From NCBI GenBank assembly GCA_947383685.1, contig CANDEE010000031.1, forward strand, positions 1 through 21,031: a stretch of 21,031 bases of DNA, written 5' to 3'. A program made the translations under genes and the position numbers. Shown one piece after another: positions 20,307 to 21,031 of this stretch. The stretch's first letter is position 1. Each line of letters starts with the position of its first letter. The notes under the pieces were generated by a model. The model searched no databases, was not told where the DNA came from, and was given only the letters and a program-made list of their open reading frames with translations. This DNA comes from an uncultured Pseudoflavonifractor sp. GTDB lineage: Bacteria; Bacillota; Clostridia; Oscillospirales; Oscillospiraceae.

Positions 20307-20328
20307 AGGAAACTCCTGCTATTTATGA

Positions 20329-20349
20329 TATACTTTTATTAGTATACCA
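20329..20349 (-). promoter_or_regulatory. Extended -10 promoter with overlapping dyad, carboxypeptidase gene
   Basis: On the reverse strand TGGTATACT (20341-20349) is an extended -10 element without a clear -35. The hexamer TATACT recurs as an inverted copy, giving a dyad TATACT-N6-AGTATA at 20329-20346. This could be an operator overlapping the transcription start. Confidence 0.4.
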
Positions 20350-20391
20350 GAATAAGGGCCGGGGCGCAACGGGGAAGGAGCTTACAAATTT

Positions 20392-20775
20392 ATGAAACTT
20401 TCCAGATGGGAGGGAGGCATCCTTTTTCTCTCTGTGGTATTTCTGGCCTTTACTGCCGGATGGTTCCTCCGGGGCGCGGCTTCGGCGGAGCCTCTCCGGG
20501 TGGAGACGGAGCGGCGGCTGGAGACAACGTCGGTGGCCCTTCCGGCTCCCGATCAGCCGCCGGAGCTGGAAAAGGTCAATGTGAACACGGCCGGCAAGGA
20601 GGAGCTGATGACTCTCCCCGGCATCGGAGAAAAGCGGGCGGCGGCCATTGTAGCGGACCGGGAGCGGAACGGTCCCTTCCGCTTCCCGGAGGAAATATCC
20701 CGGGTGGAGGGCATTGGAGAGGAGACCCTGGCGGAGTGCCTGGAATACATCACAACGGAGGATGTGGAGCCATGA
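20392..20775 (+). CDS. comEA: ComEA-family helix-hairpin-helix DNA-binding protein
   Basis: The 127-residue membrane-anchored protein has a signal-anchor (about 8-28), a short extracellular stalk and a C-terminal double helix-hairpin-helix domain: VNVNTAGKEELMTLPGIGEKRAAAIVADRERNGPF, then ISRVEGIGEETLAECLEYI. ComEA binds incoming double-stranded DNA at the cell surface during natural transformation. It lacks the SLBB domain found in longer ComEA proteins. No comEC or other uptake gene follows; instead the stop codon overlaps the start of a response regulator gene (ATGA). ATG 20392 follows GGGGAAGGAG. Confidence 0.88.
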   Translation: MKLSRWEGGILFLSVVFLAFTAGWFLRGAASAEPLRVETERRLETTSVALPAPDQPPELEKVNVNTAGKEELMTLPGIGEKRAAAIVADRERNGPFRFPEEISRVEGIGEETLAECLEYITTEDVEP

Positions 20776-21031
20776 AGGTATTGGTGGTAGACGATGAGAG
20801 GGTGCTGGTAAAGGGCATCAAATTTAACCTGGAGAGCGAGGGCTACCAGGTAGAGGTGGGCTATGACGGTCAGGCCGCCGTAGACCTGGCCAGGAGCGGC
20901 TCCTTTGACCTCATCATCCTGGACCTGATGATGCCAAAAATCGACGGGCTTCAGGCCTGTATGCGGATCCGGGAGTTTTCCAATGTGCCCATCATTATCC
21001 TCACCGCCAAGGGGGAGGACGCGGACAAGCT
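20772..21031 (+). CDS. OmpR/PhoB-type response regulator, 3'-truncated by window edge
   Basis: The 86 visible codons are a receiver domain: MKVLVVDDERVLVKGIKFNLESEGYQV, with the acidic pocket Asp7-Asp8, phosphoacceptor Asp51 (LIILDLMMPKIDG) and Thr78 (IIILTAKGED). The close match to VicR/WalR- and PhoP-type receivers suggests a winged-helix output domain beyond the window, with a histidine kinase gene probably after it. The start overlaps the comEA stop by four bases, so the two are translationally coupled. Confidence 0.92.
   Translation, partial: MKVLVVDDERVLVKGIKFNLESEGYQVEVGYDGQAAVDLARSGSFDLIILDLMMPKIDGLQACMRIREFSNVPIIILTAKGEDADK

Overview
The window is a GC-rich, gene-dense chromosomal segment of a spore-forming anaerobic Firmicute. 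It looks like a gut Oscillospiraceae of the Flavonifractor / Lawsonibacter / Intestinimonas type. The evidence is a SCIFF peptide maturase, spmA-spmB, an AbrB almost identical to Bacillus AbrB in its DNA-binding half, an SLH-domain surface protein, a flavin-based extracytoplasmic reductase, AGGAGG-type ribosome sites and high GC. The genus call is inference; no rRNA or tRNA gene is present.

Layout. (1) 1-3577, forward: the 3' part of scfB, a PLP-dependent Orn/Lys/Arg decarboxylase-family gene, and a CcdA-TlpA fusion, closed by a 19-bp hairpin. (2) 3651-7210: a secreted FAD/FMN reductase (reverse) diverging from an AraC-family regulator (forward), each with a recognisable sigma-A promoter. (3) 7322-11634: a secreted carbohydrate-binding/SLH protein, a membrane GT2 glycosyltransferase whose promoter carries three direct repeats at 11-bp spacing, and a convergent PNPOx-family flavoprotein. 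(4) 11744-12626: an AT-rich mobile cassette with 23-bp terminal inverted repeats and a 10-bp target duplication. It carries only a SAM methyltransferase and sits between the promoter and the ribosome site of the next gene. (5) 12642-15712: a trmN6-like gene, rsmI, abrB (reverse), spmA and spmB; the order yabB-like / rsmI / abrB is also known in Bacillus subtilis. (6) 15747-18371: an Rrf2 regulator (reverse), then a tyrosine-codon-rich leader peptide with terminator and antiterminator in front of aroF-tyrA, which looks like a translation-coupled tyrosine attenuator. (7) 18463-21031: a TSCPD-domain protein, the C-terminal remnant of an O6-alkylguanine-DNA alkyltransferase gene, a D,D-carboxypeptidase (reverse), comEA and the start of an OmpR-type response regulator.

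The two most notable items are the transposase-free methyltransferase cassette (4) and the aroF-tyrA attenuator (6). Both rest on base-by-base matches visible in the sequence. Their functions are inferred. Intergenic space is short throughout and no gene-free stretch longer than about 300 bases remains unexplained.
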